DNA of 64,000 bases. Source: Gilvimarinus gilvus (GTDB lineage Bacteria; Pseudomonadota; Gammaproteobacteria; Pseudomonadales; Cellvibrionaceae). A program made the position numbers and the translations under genes. Shown here one piece after another: positions 37,642 through 47,444 of this stretch. The notes beneath the pieces were generated by a model that was given only the letters and a program-made list of their open reading frames with translations, ran no database searches and was not told the origin of the DNA. The DNA lies in assembly GCF_030518155.1 (NCBI RefSeq), contig NZ_JAULRU010000577.1:1-64000 (forward strand). Direction: 5' to 3'. The stretch's first letter is position 1, and each line of letters opens with the position of its first letter.

Positions 37642-39197
37642 GTCGGCTTACTCGCGCTCACGTAGCAAACTTGATAGGTCACCGGCAGACCTTGGTCTGT
37701 GCGCTCAGCCTCATAGGCGGCCTCCAGCCTGGACAGGCGCTCGCGCCCAGTCAACCCCTTGGGCCGGCCTGTATTGACGTTGTGGGCGCCCAATGCCTTG
37801 AGCTCTGAGCTCAGCTCTCGCAAGCTGGCGCAGTGCAACAAAACTGTCTCTTGGCGAATCTCGATATCGATAAAACCGGCCGATTTCAGCGCTTGCACCA
37901 CAACATCTGCCGCCACAAAACGATTGACGTGGATATATTTATCCACCGCCTGCCATGCTTTGGCCAATTCTGCCAGAGTGCCGTCAGTGAGCGTAGACAA
38001 ACACAGCTGCCCACCGGGGCGCAGGCTCCGCAATAACTCGGAGAACAAACAACCCTGATCCTCGCACCACTGAATGGCTAAACTCGAGTAAAATGCAGCG
38101 ATACTGCCAGAGGTAAACGGCAAGGCCTCGGCGTCGGCACACAACCACGCGTCCGCCGGGCGCTGCTGCTCTCGCGCATGCAACAACATCCCCTCAGCGA
38201 GATCCAGCGCCAGCAAATTGGCCTCAGGATTACCCCGCTTAAGATCGTTTAGAAAGTGCCCGGTTCCGGACCCCAAGTCCACGACCGTGCCTGAAGTGGG
38301 AGCCAGCCCCTCTAACAAGCTCTGCCCCACTCGTCGCTGCAGGCGTGCCGCTGAGTCGTAACTGGCGGCAGCCCGCGAAAAGGATTTAGCCACCCAGCGC
38401 TTATCCAGATGATTGCCAACGACAGGGCGTAAAAAGTTGTTCAGCGCAGATAACACTTGCCCGGTTTGATCCCAGTGCAAAGCGTGGCCGGCACCGCTAA
38501 TAACCTCCACCTGATGCGAGGCATTCAAGCCCCGCATATCATCCAAAACCTGCGCCGGTACTAAGGCATCCTCAGCGGCTAAAAGGTGTAGACACGGAAT
38601 CCGGGTTCGCTGCAGCGTTTGCCGAAAATCGGCTTGACTTAGAATGCTTAACCCCTGACTCCAGCTGGCCATACATGTCGAATCCGGTAGCTGCACCAGA
38701 CCTCGCAAATGGCGTAAGCGGGCACGCTCATCATTGGCGCCTTGCGCGACCAATCCACAAAAACGCTTCAGGGTGGTCGCGGGCTCGGCATCGAAACCGC
38801 GATTAAACAACCGGTTCACTTGGCGGTCCATGGCACGGGGCCAATCGGGCGCGGCAACAAACTTAGCGTTACACGCCAAGGTGGCAATGGCGCTCACGCG
38901 CGCGGGATACTTCTGTGAGTAAGCAAGTGCTAACATACCACCTAGCGACCAACCCACCAACGCTGCACTCGCAGGTAGAGATTGTGCCAGGAATTCTAGC
39001 CAAGCCTCCAGATCGGATTCCCGCTCTGGCGACTCCCCGCCAAAGCCCGGGAGATTCACATTCCAAACGTCGGCCAACTGCCGCAATGGCTCTATCAATG
39101 GCTCCATGGAAGAGCGGTCAAAGCCCCAGCCGTGCAGCAACACGATAGGCTCAGATTGAGTGGGTGACGTCGACTTATAGATTTCAGGGTTGCTCAT
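37638..39197 (-). CDS. bioHC: bifunctional biotin biosynthesis protein BioHC (esterase fused to methyltransferase)
   Basis: 519 residues made of two enzymes. Residues 1-260 are BioH, an alpha/beta hydrolase ([12 protein letters not shown] oxyanion region, nucleophile in [11 protein letters not shown]-terminal [10 protein letters not shown] with the catalytic His). Residues 265-519 are BioC, a SAM-dependent malonyl-ACP methyltransferase ([16 protein letters not shown], motif [12 protein letters not shown], then [11 protein letters not shown]). BioC methylates malonyl-ACP to start pimelate synthesis and BioH removes the methyl group at the end, so fusion links first and last steps. Overlaps bioF and bioD by four bases each. 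Confidence 0.95.
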   Translation of the reverse strand: MSNPEIYKSTSPTQSEPIVLLHGWGFDRSSMEPLIEPLRQLADVWNVNLPGFGGESPERESDLEAWLEFLAQSLPASAALVGWSLGGMLALAYSQKYPARVSAIATLACNAKFVAAPDWPRAMDRQVNRLFNRGFDAEPATTLKRFCGLVAQGANDERARLRHLRGLVQLPDSTCMASWSQGLSILSQADFRQTLQRTRIPCLHLLAAEDALVPAQVLDDMRGLNASHQVEVISGAGHALHWDQTGQVLSALNNFLRPVVGNHLDKRWVAKSFSRAAASYDSAARLQRRVGQSLLEGLAPTSGTVVDLGSGTGHFLNDLKRGNPEANLLALDLAEGMLLHAREQQRPADAWLCADAEALPFTSGSIAAFYSSLAIQWCEDQGCLFSELLRSLRPGGQLCLSTLTDGTLAELAKAWQAVDKYIHVNRFVAADVVVQALKSAGFIDIEIRQETVLLHCASLRELSSELKALGAHNVNTGRPKGLTGRERLSRLEAAYEAERTDQGLPVTYQVCYVSASKPT

Positions 39198-40378
39198 AGC
39201 GGCTCTTTACGCAGCTCCTGCTGAGCCTCAGCGAGCGCCTTTAGCAAGGCGTCTACCTGATTGTTCGTGTGCGCTGCGGTCAAGGTCACCCGCAGCCGGG
39301 CACTGCCCTCGGCGACAGTGGGTGGGCGAATAGCCGCAACCCAAAATCCACGTTGGCGCAGCGCATGGGACATCGCCTGCGCATCCGCATCGGCGCCCAC
39401 CACAATGGGCTGAACAGCGGTCTTTGACGGCATCAGGGTTAAACCCAACTGCTCCGCACCCGCGCGAAAACGCGCGATCAATTCGCCCAGGTGCTGGCGA
39501 CGCCACGGCTGCTCAGCCACCAACTGCAAACTGCGCCGGGTAGCAGCCGCAACCGCCGGTGGCATTGCGGTGGTGTAAATATAGGGGCGAGCCAACTGTA
39601 TCAAAGCTTCAATAAGCTGCCCGGAACCCGCTATAAAAGCCCCGAAGGTACCGAGCGCCTTACCCAGAGTCCCCATCAATACCGGGACATCGTCTTGCTC
39701 CAACCCCAGTAAATCAAGAGTACCGCGACCATTGGGCCCCAAACAGCCAAAACCGTGGGCGTCATCCACCATCAGCCAGGCATCATACTCGCGGGCAAGC
39801 GCAACTTGCTGCCGCAACGGGGCAATATCGCCATCCATGCTGAAGACACCATCGACCGCAATCAGGGTGCGGCCGCTATCGATCTTACTGAGGCGCGAGC
39901 ACAACGAATCTATATCATTATGCAAAAAGCGGTTGAACTTAGCGCCGCTTAACAGCCCGGCATCAATCAGCGAGGCGTGATTGAGCTTATCTGCGAGGAT
40001 ATGATCGCCACGGCCGACCAGTGCGGTGACCGCCCCCAGATTGGCCATAAACCCGGTGGAAAACACCAGGGCTCGCTCGCGCCCACAAAAAGACGCAAGC
40101 TCTTGCTCCAGCGCGTGGTGTTCCGCGCTGTGACCGCATACCAGATGTGAAGCGCCACTGCCCACCCCAAACTGATCGATACCTTCACGCATTGCCAATG
40201 CGACATCGGGGTGATTTGCCAACCCCAGATAATCGTTGCTGCAAAATGCCAGGTACGGTACACCGTCGACCGTCAGTTCCGGCCCTTGCGGGGAGTCGAT
40301 TCGCGGGCGTACGCGATAGCGGCTGAGCGCGCGGCGCTCATCGAGCACCGCCGCCAGGTGTTGTTCAAAGGGGTTCAT
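39194..40378 (-). CDS. bioF: 8-amino-7-oxononanoate synthase
   Basis: PLP enzyme joining pimeloyl-ACP and alanine. 394 residues from the ATG at 40378 ([18 protein letters not shown]); the open frame further upstream overlaps the bioB end and is not credible. Key sites: [35 protein letters not shown], and the PLP lysine in [14 protein letters not shown]. bioB lies 19 bases upstream. Confidence 0.95.
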   Translation of the reverse strand: MNPFEQHLAAVLDERRALSRYRVRPRIDSPQGPELTVDGVPYLAFCSNDYLGLANHPDVALAMREGIDQFGVGSGASHLVCGHSAEHHALEQELASFCGRERALVFSTGFMANLGAVTALVGRGDHILADKLNHASLIDAGLLSGAKFNRFLHNDIDSLCSRLSKIDSGRTLIAVDGVFSMDGDIAPLRQQVALAREYDAWLMVDDAHGFGCLGPNGRGTLDLLGLEQDDVPVLMGTLGKALGTFGAFIAGSGQLIEALIQLARPYIYTTAMPPAVAAATRRSLQLVAEQPWRRQHLGELIARFRAGAEQLGLTLMPSKTAVQPIVVGADADAQAMSHALRQRGFWVAAIRPPTVAEGSARLRVTLTAAHTNNQVDALLKALAEAQQELRKEPL

Positions 40379-40397
40379 TGTGGGACCGCTGGCTACC

Positions 40398-41468
40398 TTA
40401 TTTGGCCGCGTCGTAAAAGAACTGGTCGTTGTGTGCCGACTCCAGCGCACCGGATATTTGCGCTTCGACAGCGGTATCATCATCGTGCACGTGGCGCTGC
40501 TCAGGCTGAATCCCCAAACGCGCGAATAACTGCATATCTTTGTTCGATTCAGGGTTTGCGGTGGTTAATAATTTCTCACCGTAAAATATCGAATTAGCTC
40601 CCGCAAAGAAGGCCATCGCCTGCATTTCATCGCTCATTTCTTCACGCCCTGCCGATAAGCGCACATGCGACTCAGGCATTAAAATACGGGCAACGGCAAT
40701 GGTACGAATAAACTCCAACGGGTCGAGGTCCGCCTCTTGATCGAGCGGCGTACCCTCTACTTTAACCAGCATATTAATGGGCACCGACTCCGGGTGCTCA
40801 GCCATGTTGGCTAACTGCTGCAACAGACCCGCGCGATCGGCCGCCTTTTCGCCCATACCAACAATGCCGCCACAACACACCTTCATACCCGCCGCACGAA
40901 CATTAGACAAGGTATCGAGACGGTCCTGATAAGTTCGCGTGGTGATAATCTCACCGTAGTACTCAGGTGAGGTATCCAAATTGTGGTTATAGTAGTCGAG
41001 GCCAGCCTCAGCCAAGGAGCTGGCCTGCTGCTGATCGAGCATACCCAGGGTCATACAAGTTTCCAGGCCGAGAGATTTCACCTCTTTCACCATTTTGGTG
41101 ACATAGGGCATGTCCTTACCCTTCGGTGAACGCCATGCCGCGCCCATGCAGAACCGAGTCGCGCCCGACGCCTTAGCCGCCTTTGCCTCTTCGACCACTT
41201 TTTCCACCTGCATCAGCTTTTCACGCTCCAGACCGGTGTCGTAACGTGCACTCTGAGGGCAGTACGCGCAATCTTCCGGGCAGGCCCCGGTTTTGATTGA
41301 ACACAGGGTGCTTACCTGCACTTCATTGGGGTTGAAATGCGCACGATGCAGGGTCTGCGCCTGAAACAACAAATCGTTGAACGGCAGCGCAAACAGCGCC
41401 AGAATTTCATCTCGCGTCCAATCGTGACGCACAGCACCAACGGGCGCATGAGTGACAGGGGCGTTCAT
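40398..41468 (-). CDS. bioB: biotin synthase
   Basis: Radical SAM enzyme inserting sulfur into dethiobiotin. 356 residues from the ATG at 41468 ([23 protein letters not shown]). The CxxxCxxC cluster motif is [12 protein letters not shown]; later landmarks [15 protein letters not shown] and [17 protein letters not shown]. First gene of the bioB-F-HC-D operon; its promoter overlaps a BirA-type operator. Confidence 0.97.
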   Translation of the reverse strand: MNAPVTHAPVGAVRHDWTRDEILALFALPFNDLLFQAQTLHRAHFNPNEVQVSTLCSIKTGACPEDCAYCPQSARYDTGLEREKLMQVEKVVEEAKAAKASGATRFCMGAAWRSPKGKDMPYVTKMVKEVKSLGLETCMTLGMLDQQQASSLAEAGLDYYNHNLDTSPEYYGEIITTRTYQDRLDTLSNVRAAGMKVCCGGIVGMGEKAADRAGLLQQLANMAEHPESVPINMLVKVEGTPLDQEADLDPLEFIRTIAVARILMPESHVRLSAGREEMSDEMQAMAFFAGANSIFYGEKLLTTANPESNKDMQLFARLGIQPEQRHVHDDDTAVEAQISGALESAHNDQFFYDAAK

Positions 41469-41527
41469 AATAATTCCACGGTTAGTGCGCAAAGCGCTGG
41501 ATATGATTAGACTGTTTTAGAGGTGCC

Positions 41528-41555
41528 ATAATAGTGGCCCTGCGGACGCTGTCAA
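41528..41555 (-). promoter_or_regulatory. promoter of the biotin operon
   Basis: On the minus strand TTGACA, 16 bases, TATTAT, about 60 bases before the bioB start. The -35 lies inside the left arm of the BirA-type operator. Confidence 0.7.
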
Positions 41556-41581
41556 CCTAAAAAGGACTTTGAGGTTAACCA
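41549..41581. promoter_or_regulatory. BirA-type biotin operator
   Basis: CTGTCAACC, 15 bases, GGTTAACCA. Compare the E. coli bio operator half sites TTGTAAACC and GGTTTACAA, 14-16 bases apart. It covers the bioB -35 and touches the comF start codon (41582), so the biotin repressor could block both directions. Confidence 0.75.
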
Positions 41582-42268
41582 ATGCAATTTACCCCCGTGT
41601 GCCTACTGTGCCAGCAAAGAGCGGCCCAGCGCTTGTGTCCCGACTGTTACACCGCCATCGCCCACCTGGCCATCGGTACAAACCAGTGCCAGCAATGCGC
41701 TTTGCCTCTCGCTCCCGAGGAGCCCTACTGCGGTGAATGTCTGGCGCTGCCGCCGAGTTTCGACTGCGCATACATCCCATACCGTTACCAATACCCTCTG
41801 GATTATCTCGTGGCCCGCTATAAATTCAGCAGCTGTCTGGCATCTGGCCAGCTATTACGGGAACTGTTTACTCAATTTATCGCAACTTATGCGCCGACAC
41901 CTGACATAATCATTCCTACGCCTTTACATTGGCGCAGCCAATTTAAACGGGGTTACAACCAGTCACTGCAACTTGCGCGAGCTGCAGCGCAAACACTCGA
42001 CCTACCCGTCAGTACCAAACACCTTTACAAATTACGCCACACCCCTGTACAGCACGGCCTGCCCCGACGCGAGCGCAAGCTCAACCTGCGCCAGTGCTTC
42101 CACTGCAAACCCTTGCAAGGACAGGCTGTCGCCCTAGTTGACGACGTCGTCACTACGGGGACGACCGCGCGCGAGTTGAGTAAACACCTACTTCGCGCCG
42201 GCGCCGGATCCGTGCATATTTGGGCGCTGGCGCGAACACCAAGCGCACGACACACACATGATTTGTAG
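41582..42268 (+). CDS. comF: ComF family phosphoribosyltransferase-like protein
   Basis: 228 residues. N-terminal zinc-ribbon-like cysteines (CLLCQQRAAQRLCPDC, CQQC, YCGEC), then a PRTase fold with the PRPP loop VALVDDVVTTGTTARE and YNQSLQLARA. Family members take part in DNA uptake and transformation or in recombination. Divergent from bioB, a common gammaproteobacterial neighbourhood. Confidence 0.92.
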   Translation: MQFTPVCLLCQQRAAQRLCPDCYTAIAHLAIGTNQCQQCALPLAPEEPYCGECLALPPSFDCAYIPYRYQYPLDYLVARYKFSSCLASGQLLRELFTQFIATYAPTPDIIIPTPLHWRSQFKRGYNQSLQLARAAAQTLDLPVSTKHLYKLRHTPVQHGLPRRERKLNLRQCFHCKPLQGQAVALVDDVVTTGTTARELSKHLLRAGAGSVHIWALARTPSARHTHDL

Positions 42269-42323
42269 ACAGGGGGAGGCATCGACAACGTACAATGGTG
42301 GCTTTCTTGGAGCAGAGTAATTT

Positions 42324-43316
42324 ATGAGTGAAGCAAACCAGGCGGGCCACCCCTACGAAAAGTTAACACCAGATTTGGTGATGGATGCCGTCGAACATCT
42401 GGACTATACCTGCGATGCCCGTGTGTTTGCCCTCAACAGTTACGAGAACCGGGTCTATCAGGTCGGGATCGAGGATCAGGTCCCGCTGATTGCCAAGTTC
42501 TACCGCCCGGAGCGCTGGAGCGACGAGCAGATACTGGAGGAGCACCGCTTTTCCCAGGCGCTGTTTGATCTCGGGGTTTCGGTTGTTCCGCCCACCAGAC
42601 TTGACGATGTCAGCCTGCACACATTCAGCGGTTTTCGCTTTGCGCTCTACCCTCGCCAGGGCGGGCATGCGCCAACGCTGGATAACTTCGACCACTTGCT
42701 AAGTCTGGGCCGCTCGCTCGGCCGCATTCACGCATTGGGGCGCGTAGCCCCCTTTCAAAGTCGACCCGAGCTCAACACCGAAAGCTTCGCCCAAGCCAGC
42801 TACGAATTTCTACTGGACAACAATTTTATTCCGGACTCACTGGTCGCAGCTTACGAAACTTTAGGGCGCGATTTAATCGAACGCTGCCAATCGATACTTG
42901 CCAGTGTCGACTACCAACGTATTCGTCTGCACGGCGACTGCCACCCGGGCAATATTCTTTGGCGTGATGACTCCGCACATTTTGTCGATTTCGACGATGC
43001 GCGCAACGGCCCCGCCGTGCAAGACTTATGGATGCTCCTATCTGGCGAGCGAGCCCAGCAAACCGCGCAGCTGTCGGAGATTTTAGAAGGCTACAATGAG
43101 TTTTGTGATTTCGATTGCGCCGAGTTGCCACTGATTGAGGCGCTGCGCACATTGCGCCTTATGCACTATGCCGGCTGGCTGGCCCGGCGCTGGCAAGACC
43201 CGGCCTTTCCCCACAGCTTCCCTTGGTTTAATACCGAGCGCTACTGGGCCGAGCATATTCTGGAGTTGCGCGAACAGCTGGCAGCACTGAACGAGCCAGC
43301 GTTGGAAGTATATTAA
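42324..43316 (+). CDS. srkA: stress response serine/threonine kinase, YihE/SrkA family
   Basis: 330 residues (E. coli YihE 328), eukaryotic-like kinase fold of the APH superfamily. Landmarks: ALNSYENRVYQVGIEDQ (nucleotide loop), FYRPERWSDEQILEEH, catalytic RLHGDCHPGNILW and metal-binding HFVDFDDARNGPAVQDLWM. In E. coli it counters stress-induced death. Single gene between comF and cysE. Confidence 0.93.
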   Translation: MSEANQAGHPYEKLTPDLVMDAVEHLDYTCDARVFALNSYENRVYQVGIEDQVPLIAKFYRPERWSDEQILEEHRFSQALFDLGVSVVPPTRLDDVSLHTFSGFRFALYPRQGGHAPTLDNFDHLLSLGRSLGRIHALGRVAPFQSRPELNTESFAQASYEFLLDNNFIPDSLVAAYETLGRDLIERCQSILASVDYQRIRLHGDCHPGNILWRDDSAHFVDFDDARNGPAVQDLWMLLSGERAQQTAQLSEILEGYNEFCDFDCAELPLIEALRTLRLMHYAGWLARRWQDPAFPHSFPWFNTERYWAEHILELREQLAALNEPALEVY

Positions 43317-43391
43317 ACACAACCAATAGATAGGGTAGAAATTGATACGCACAACCCTAATAATGGGACTGTAGCCAACCAAGGAGTCACC

Positions 43392-44192
43392 ATGACCACC
43401 AAAACGGCAGCCGCCAGTGCCGACCCTGTCTGGGAAGAAATTCGAGAACGCGCCTACGAGCAGGCAGCGCAAGAGCCCATGCTGGCCAGCTTTTTATATT
43501 CCACCATTCTCAATCACGATTCGCTGGAAGATGCCCTCAGCTTTCATTTAGCCAACAAACTGGAAAGTCAGGCTCTGCCCGCCATATCCATGCGCGAGGT
43601 GATCGATCAGGCATTGGCTGAAGACGCCGACATTGGTGCCGCAGTTCGAGCTGATATACAGGCCATTAATGAGCGCGACTCGGCTTGCTGCTCTCTGACG
43701 ACACCGTTTTTGTTTTTTAAAGGCTTCCACGCCTTGCAGGCCTACCGGGTTGCACATTGGCTCTGGAAGAATAAACGCCACGCGATGGCGCTGTTTCTGC
43801 AAAATCGTATTTCTATGGTGTTTTCAGTGGATATCCACCCTGCCGCCCGTATTGGAAGAGGCATTATGCTCGACCACGGTACGGGTATCGTTATTGGTGA
43901 AACCGCCGTAGTTGAAGACGATGTCTCCATTATGCAGGCCGTCACGTTAGGCGGTACCGGCAAAGAAAGTGGCGATCGCCACCCCAAGGTGCGCAGCGGT
44001 GTACTGATCAGTGCCGGGGCCAAAATTCTCGGTAATATCGAAATTGGCCACTGCGCCAAAGTGGGAGCCGGTAGCGTAGTTTTAAAATCTGTGCCTGCGC
44101 GCACCACTGTCGCGGGTGTACCCGCTCAGGTCGTTGGATCGGCCGATTGCAGTCACCCATCCAGAGCGATGAATCACACCATCGGCGGCTAA
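43392..44192 (+). CDS. cysE: serine O-acetyltransferase
   Basis: First step of cysteine synthesis from serine. 266 residues: helical N-terminal domain (WEEIRERAYEQAAQEPMLASFLYSTILNH) and a left-handed beta helix of hexapeptide repeats with DIHPAARIGRGIMLDHGTGIVIGETAVVEDDVSIMQAVTLGGTGKESGDRHPKV. This is the CysE-proper type with a full N-terminal domain. CCAAGGAGTCACC precedes the ATG. Confidence 0.96.
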   Translation: MTTKTAAASADPVWEEIRERAYEQAAQEPMLASFLYSTILNHDSLEDALSFHLANKLESQALPAISMREVIDQALAEDADIGAAVRADIQAINERDSACCSLTTPFLFFKGFHALQAYRVAHWLWKNKRHAMALFLQNRISMVFSVDIHPAARIGRGIMLDHGTGIVIGETAVVEDDVSIMQAVTLGGTGKESGDRHPKVRSGVLISAGAKILGNIEIGHCAKVGAGSVVLKSVPARTTVAGVPAQVVGSADCSHPSRAMNHTIGG

Positions 44193-44317
44193 GCCCGCCG
44201 ATGGTATTAGCATTTCTTTATCTTGACGCCCCTGCCTAAGTTCCAGCGCCTGAGGTATAGTATTTCACGCATATTTAATACCTCAATTCACCAATAAAAA
44301 CTAAAAGAGAGCCTACT

Positions 44318-45139
44318 ATGTCACCACTCAAAACCTGCCTAAGCGCCGCCCTATTGTGCGCGCTGGTACCTAGTACCCTTGCGGACAGCGCTGGCGAAAA
44401 AGAATGGATCAACCTATTCAATGGCAAAGACCTGAACGATTGGGCAATTAAAATCAGACACTCCAAACTGGGAGAAAACACCCACAATACTTTTCGTGTG
44501 GAAGATGGTCTGCTAAAAGTTCGCTACGACCAGTATCCATCGTTTGACCACGAGTTTGGCCATATTTTCTACACCCCGCAGGACTTCAGCTATTACCGTA
44601 TTGAGTTGCAGTATCGGTTTGTCGGGCAACAGGTCGCCAACGGGCCCGCTTGGGCCAACCGCAACAACGGTATTATGTATCACGCCCAAGCGCCCGAAAC
44701 CATGGGCCTGGACCAGGACTTTCCTCTGAGTATGGAGTACCAATTGCTGGGCGGTCTGAACGAAGGTGAGCGCTCTACCGCCAACCTGTGCACCCCAGGC
44801 ACCCATGTGGTGATGGGTAATGTACTGCGCAAAGATCACTGCATTAATTCCAGCAGCGCAACCTATAACGGCGACGACTGGGTGAATATTAGCCTAGAGG
44901 TGCACGGGCGCGAACTTGCCGTTCACACAGTTGAGGGGGCAGAGGTAATGCGCTACCGAGATTTACAAAAAGATGATGGCAGCGCGTTGGAGCGAGGCTA
45001 TATTGCCCTGCAAGCGGAGTCAGCGCCGATTGATTTTAAAGTAGTGCGTCTGCTTAATTTAGAGGGTTGCATGGACCCAGAGGCCAACAACTATAAAAGC
45101 TATTTAGTGAAACACGACAGCAAAGCCTGTCAGTACTAA
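44318..45139 (+). CDS. exported DUF1080 (3-keto-disaccharide hydrolase-like) protein
   Basis: 273 residues with a signal peptide (1-22, ending LAD). The mature N-terminus WINLFNGKDLNDWAIKI and the core YRIELQYRFVG, WANRNNGIMYHAQAPE, SMEYQLLGG, and GYIALQAESAPIDFKVVRL are the DUF1080 concanavalin-like fold. Members act on 3-keto glycosides or other sugar derivatives; the substrate is unknown here. The C-terminal CMDPEANNYKSYLVKHD-KACQY extension has two cysteines. Terminates near a hairpin at 45154. Confidence 0.85.
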   Translation: MSPLKTCLSAALLCALVPSTLADSAGEKEWINLFNGKDLNDWAIKIRHSKLGENTHNTFRVEDGLLKVRYDQYPSFDHEFGHIFYTPQDFSYYRIELQYRFVGQQVANGPAWANRNNGIMYHAQAPETMGLDQDFPLSMEYQLLGGLNEGERSTANLCTPGTHVVMGNVLRKDHCINSSSATYNGDDWVNISLEVHGRELAVHTVEGAEVMRYRDLQKDDGSALERGYIALQAESAPIDFKVVRLLNLEGCMDPEANNYKSYLVKHDSKACQY

Positions 45140-45153
45140 AAGCCGGCAAGAGC

Positions 45154-45173
45154 GCGCCTCAGATTTGAGGCGC
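45154..45173. terminator. hairpin between the convergent DUF1080 and tetR genes
   Basis: GCGCCTCA, GATT loop, TGAGGCGC: eight-base-pair perfect stem. No T tract follows, so the terminator role is tentative; the rest of 45174-45333 shows nothing clear. Confidence 0.45.
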
Positions 45174-45333
45174 CGCGATATCCACAGGGCGTCATCACAC
45201 CATCTATTTTCTTTTCAGGCGAAGCAACACCAAACAAAGTCGGCAAACTTAACAGCTATGACGCGAACCTTCTCTGAATGAGACGGAAGGCATTTTTTAT
45301 AATCGCGGCTGTTAGCTTTTTGTTTTTATCGAT

Positions 45334-45954
45334 TTACTTTGGTGAACTGGAAGGCCAATACTCACGTTTTAACCCCAGCAGTCGATAGACACCCTCCGGC
45401 AAATCTGCCCGCACCTGATCGAGGTTGCGGTGCACCTTGCCGAAAATCAAAACACCTTGAATGTACTGATGCATATAGCGGGCGGCCTGATCCTGGTCCA
45501 CACCGTCCTCCAGATACCCCTCGCCGGCCAGCGCGCGAACCAACGATAAATTGTACCGAATCGACGCATTCGACATATCGCGTAACGCTTGCTGAATTCG
45601 GTCATCGTTGTTGCCACACTGGGAGCCTGCGCTAAAGAACGCGCATCCCGGGATATCGTTATTTTCTTCATCGAGCTTCGACTGCAAGATAAACGACAAG
45701 ACACTTTCCAATTGCTCGAGAGGTGACTGTGAAGGCGAGTACAACTCGTCGAAATGCTGCTTAACATTGTTCCAATAAAATTCAGTCGCCTCACAAAACA
45801 ACTGCGCTTTGGACTCAAAGTGGTGATAAAAGCCACCTTTGGTCACGCCGGCCTGTTTGCATATTTCATTGACACCAACACTGCTGTAATTGCTCTGCCA
45901 TATCAAATCCAAGGCGGTAGACAACAGACGCTCGCGGGTTTCAACTGCACTCAT
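45334..45954 (-). CDS. TetR/AcrR family regulator of the adjacent efflux pump
   Basis: 206 residues. N-terminal HTH: RERLLSTALDLIWQSNYSSVGVNEICKQAGVTKGGFYHHFESKAQLF, the classic TetR fold; helical ligand-binding C-terminal domain. Divergent from the RND adaptor, with matching palindromic operators before both genes (45987 and 46176), so it probably represses the pump and itself. Inducer unknown. Confidence 0.9.
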   Translation of the reverse strand: MSAVETRERLLSTALDLIWQSNYSSVGVNEICKQAGVTKGGFYHHFESKAQLFCEATEFYWNNVKQHFDELYSPSQSPLEQLESVLSFILQSKLDEENNDIPGCAFFSAGSQCGNNDDRIQQALRDMSNASIRYNLSLVRALAGEGYLEDGVDQDQAARYMHQYIQGVLIFGKVHRNLDQVRADLPEGVYRLLGLKREYWPSSSPK

Positions 45955-45986
45955 GGAACTTGCTCTCTTAGCACCGGCCAGTCACA

Positions 45987-46004
45987 ACATACCGGTTGGT
46001 TTGT
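45987..46004. promoter_or_regulatory. TetR operator 1 (imperfect palindrome before tetR)
   Basis: ACATACCGGTTGGTTTGT: one arm identical to the operator at 46176, the other arm differing by two bases. It lies 33 bases upstream of the tetR start codon, consistent with autorepression. Confidence 0.65.
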
Positions 46005-46168
46005 AAAATATCCTACAAAAGATACATGCGCTATCTGGCCAACACTACCCCGACCAACTGGTGCAAACAAGGGTCGATTCCGCTGACACTCTGCCATATC
46101 TGAGTCTTTACACGGTTATTTGTTCCCGGCAAACACAAAATGAATCTCAAATTGTCACTTTTATCCTA

Positions 46169-46198
46169 TTGACTAACATACCGACCGGTATGTATTCT
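46169..46198 (+). promoter_or_regulatory. efflux promoter with TetR operator 2
   Basis: TTGACT (46169), 18 bases, TATTCT. Between them lies the palindrome ACATACCGACCGGTATGT (46176-46193) with two perfect eight-base arms, occupying the spacer so that bound repressor would block RNA polymerase. Confidence 0.7.
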
Positions 46199-46243
46199 AG
46201 CACAATTCACCGTAACAGCATGCCAATCAGCAAGGAAATCACC

Positions 46244-47413
46244 ATGCTCAGCCTTCTATCCAAGCCAGCGCGTCAGCTGACTGTCGCTTTTGCCATTACC
46301 GCCGCCACTGTCACCGGCCTGACCTTCTATCAGGGAGGCGCCCGCGCTCAGACCGAGGCAGGCACTCCACCGCCACCGACGGTGATGGTGACCCAGCTAG
46401 AGCAGCAGCAGATTCGCACCTGGGCCAGCTTTTCTGGCCGCTTGGCGCCGGTTGCCAGTGCCCAGATCAAACCTTTGGTTGGAGGCACTATTCAACAAGT
46501 TAACTTTCACGACGGACAACAAGTCGAGCGGGGCCAGGCGCTGTTTTTGATTGACCCTCGCCCTCATCAGGCCGCACTCGCTCGCGCTGAGGCCCAATTG
46601 ACCGCTGCGCAATCGCGTCTTGCATTGGCACGCCATGAGCTGGAGCGGGCTCGTCAGTTACTAACCGACAAACTAATTTCTCAGAGTCTGTTCGACGCCG
46701 CACGCAACGAAGCGCAAATCGCTGAGGCCGCTGTAGCAGAAGCGCAAGCGTCCTCATTACAGGCTGAATTAAATCTGGAATACGCCCACATCAGCGCCCC
46801 CGTCAGTGGCCGCATCAGCCGCGCCGAATTGACCGTTGGCAATGTGGTAGAAGCTGGCCCTAATGCCCCCATTCTGGCCAGTATTGTCGCCAATGACAGG
46901 TTATACGCAGAATTCGATGTTGACGAACAAACCTTTATTCATTTTGTCCGCGCCACTGAGGACCCGCAAACAATGCCTGTCGAGCTAACGCTTGCCAGCG
47001 ATAAGAGTGTTATCTACGAAGGTAAGCTGCACGCGTTTGATAACCGCCTAAACACCGAAACTGGCACCATTCGCGCCCGTGCCATCTTCGAAAATATTGA
47101 CGGCGCCCTAACCACCGGTATGTTCGCCGAAGTTCGTTTAGGGGCACCGCAACTGAGTCAGGCGCTCATTGTTCCTGAGCGCGCGATTGGCACCAATCAG
47201 AACAAAAAGTTTGTGTTGGTGGTCGATGCGGACAACACAGCGCGTTACCGCGAAGTGAATCTGGGTAAGCAGTGGCGCGGGCAACGCATTATTGACGGCG
47301 GCCTTAATGCAGGCGATCGCGTCATTGTCGGCGGTCTGTCTCATGTGCGCCCCGACACTCCGGTCACACCGCAACCGGCAGCTCCGGCCAACAGTGTCGC
47401 CGCCTCTCTTTAA
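46244..47413 (+). CDS. RND efflux periplasmic adaptor (membrane fusion protein)
   Basis: 389 residues from the ATG at 46244 (AAGGA at eight bases); the frame opens earlier but that part overlaps the operator. Signal segment TVAFAITAATVTGLTFYQGGARAQ, a split lipoyl domain (LVGGTIQQVNFHDGQQVERGQALFLIDPRP and AELTVGNVVEAG), alpha-hairpin between, and a beta-barrel (VELTLASDKSVIYEGKLHAFDNRLNTETGTIRARAIFENID). MexE-like class. No lipobox cysteine is evident. Confidence 0.93.
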   Translation: MLSLLSKPARQLTVAFAITAATVTGLTFYQGGARAQTEAGTPPPPTVMVTQLEQQQIRTWASFSGRLAPVASAQIKPLVGGTIQQVNFHDGQQVERGQALFLIDPRPHQAALARAEAQLTAAQSRLALARHELERARQLLTDKLISQSLFDAARNEAQIAEAAVAEAQASSLQAELNLEYAHISAPVSGRISRAELTVGNVVEAGPNAPILASIVANDRLYAEFDVDEQTFIHFVRATEDPQTMPVELTLASDKSVIYEGKLHAFDNRLNTETGTIRARAIFENIDGALTTGMFAEVRLGAPQLSQALIVPERAIGTNQNKKFVLVVDADNTARYREVNLGKQWRGQRIIDGGLNAGDRVIVGGLSHVRPDTPVTPQPAAPANSVAASL

Positions 47414-47444
47414 TTGACTCCAGTCCTACTGATACGGAAAAGCC

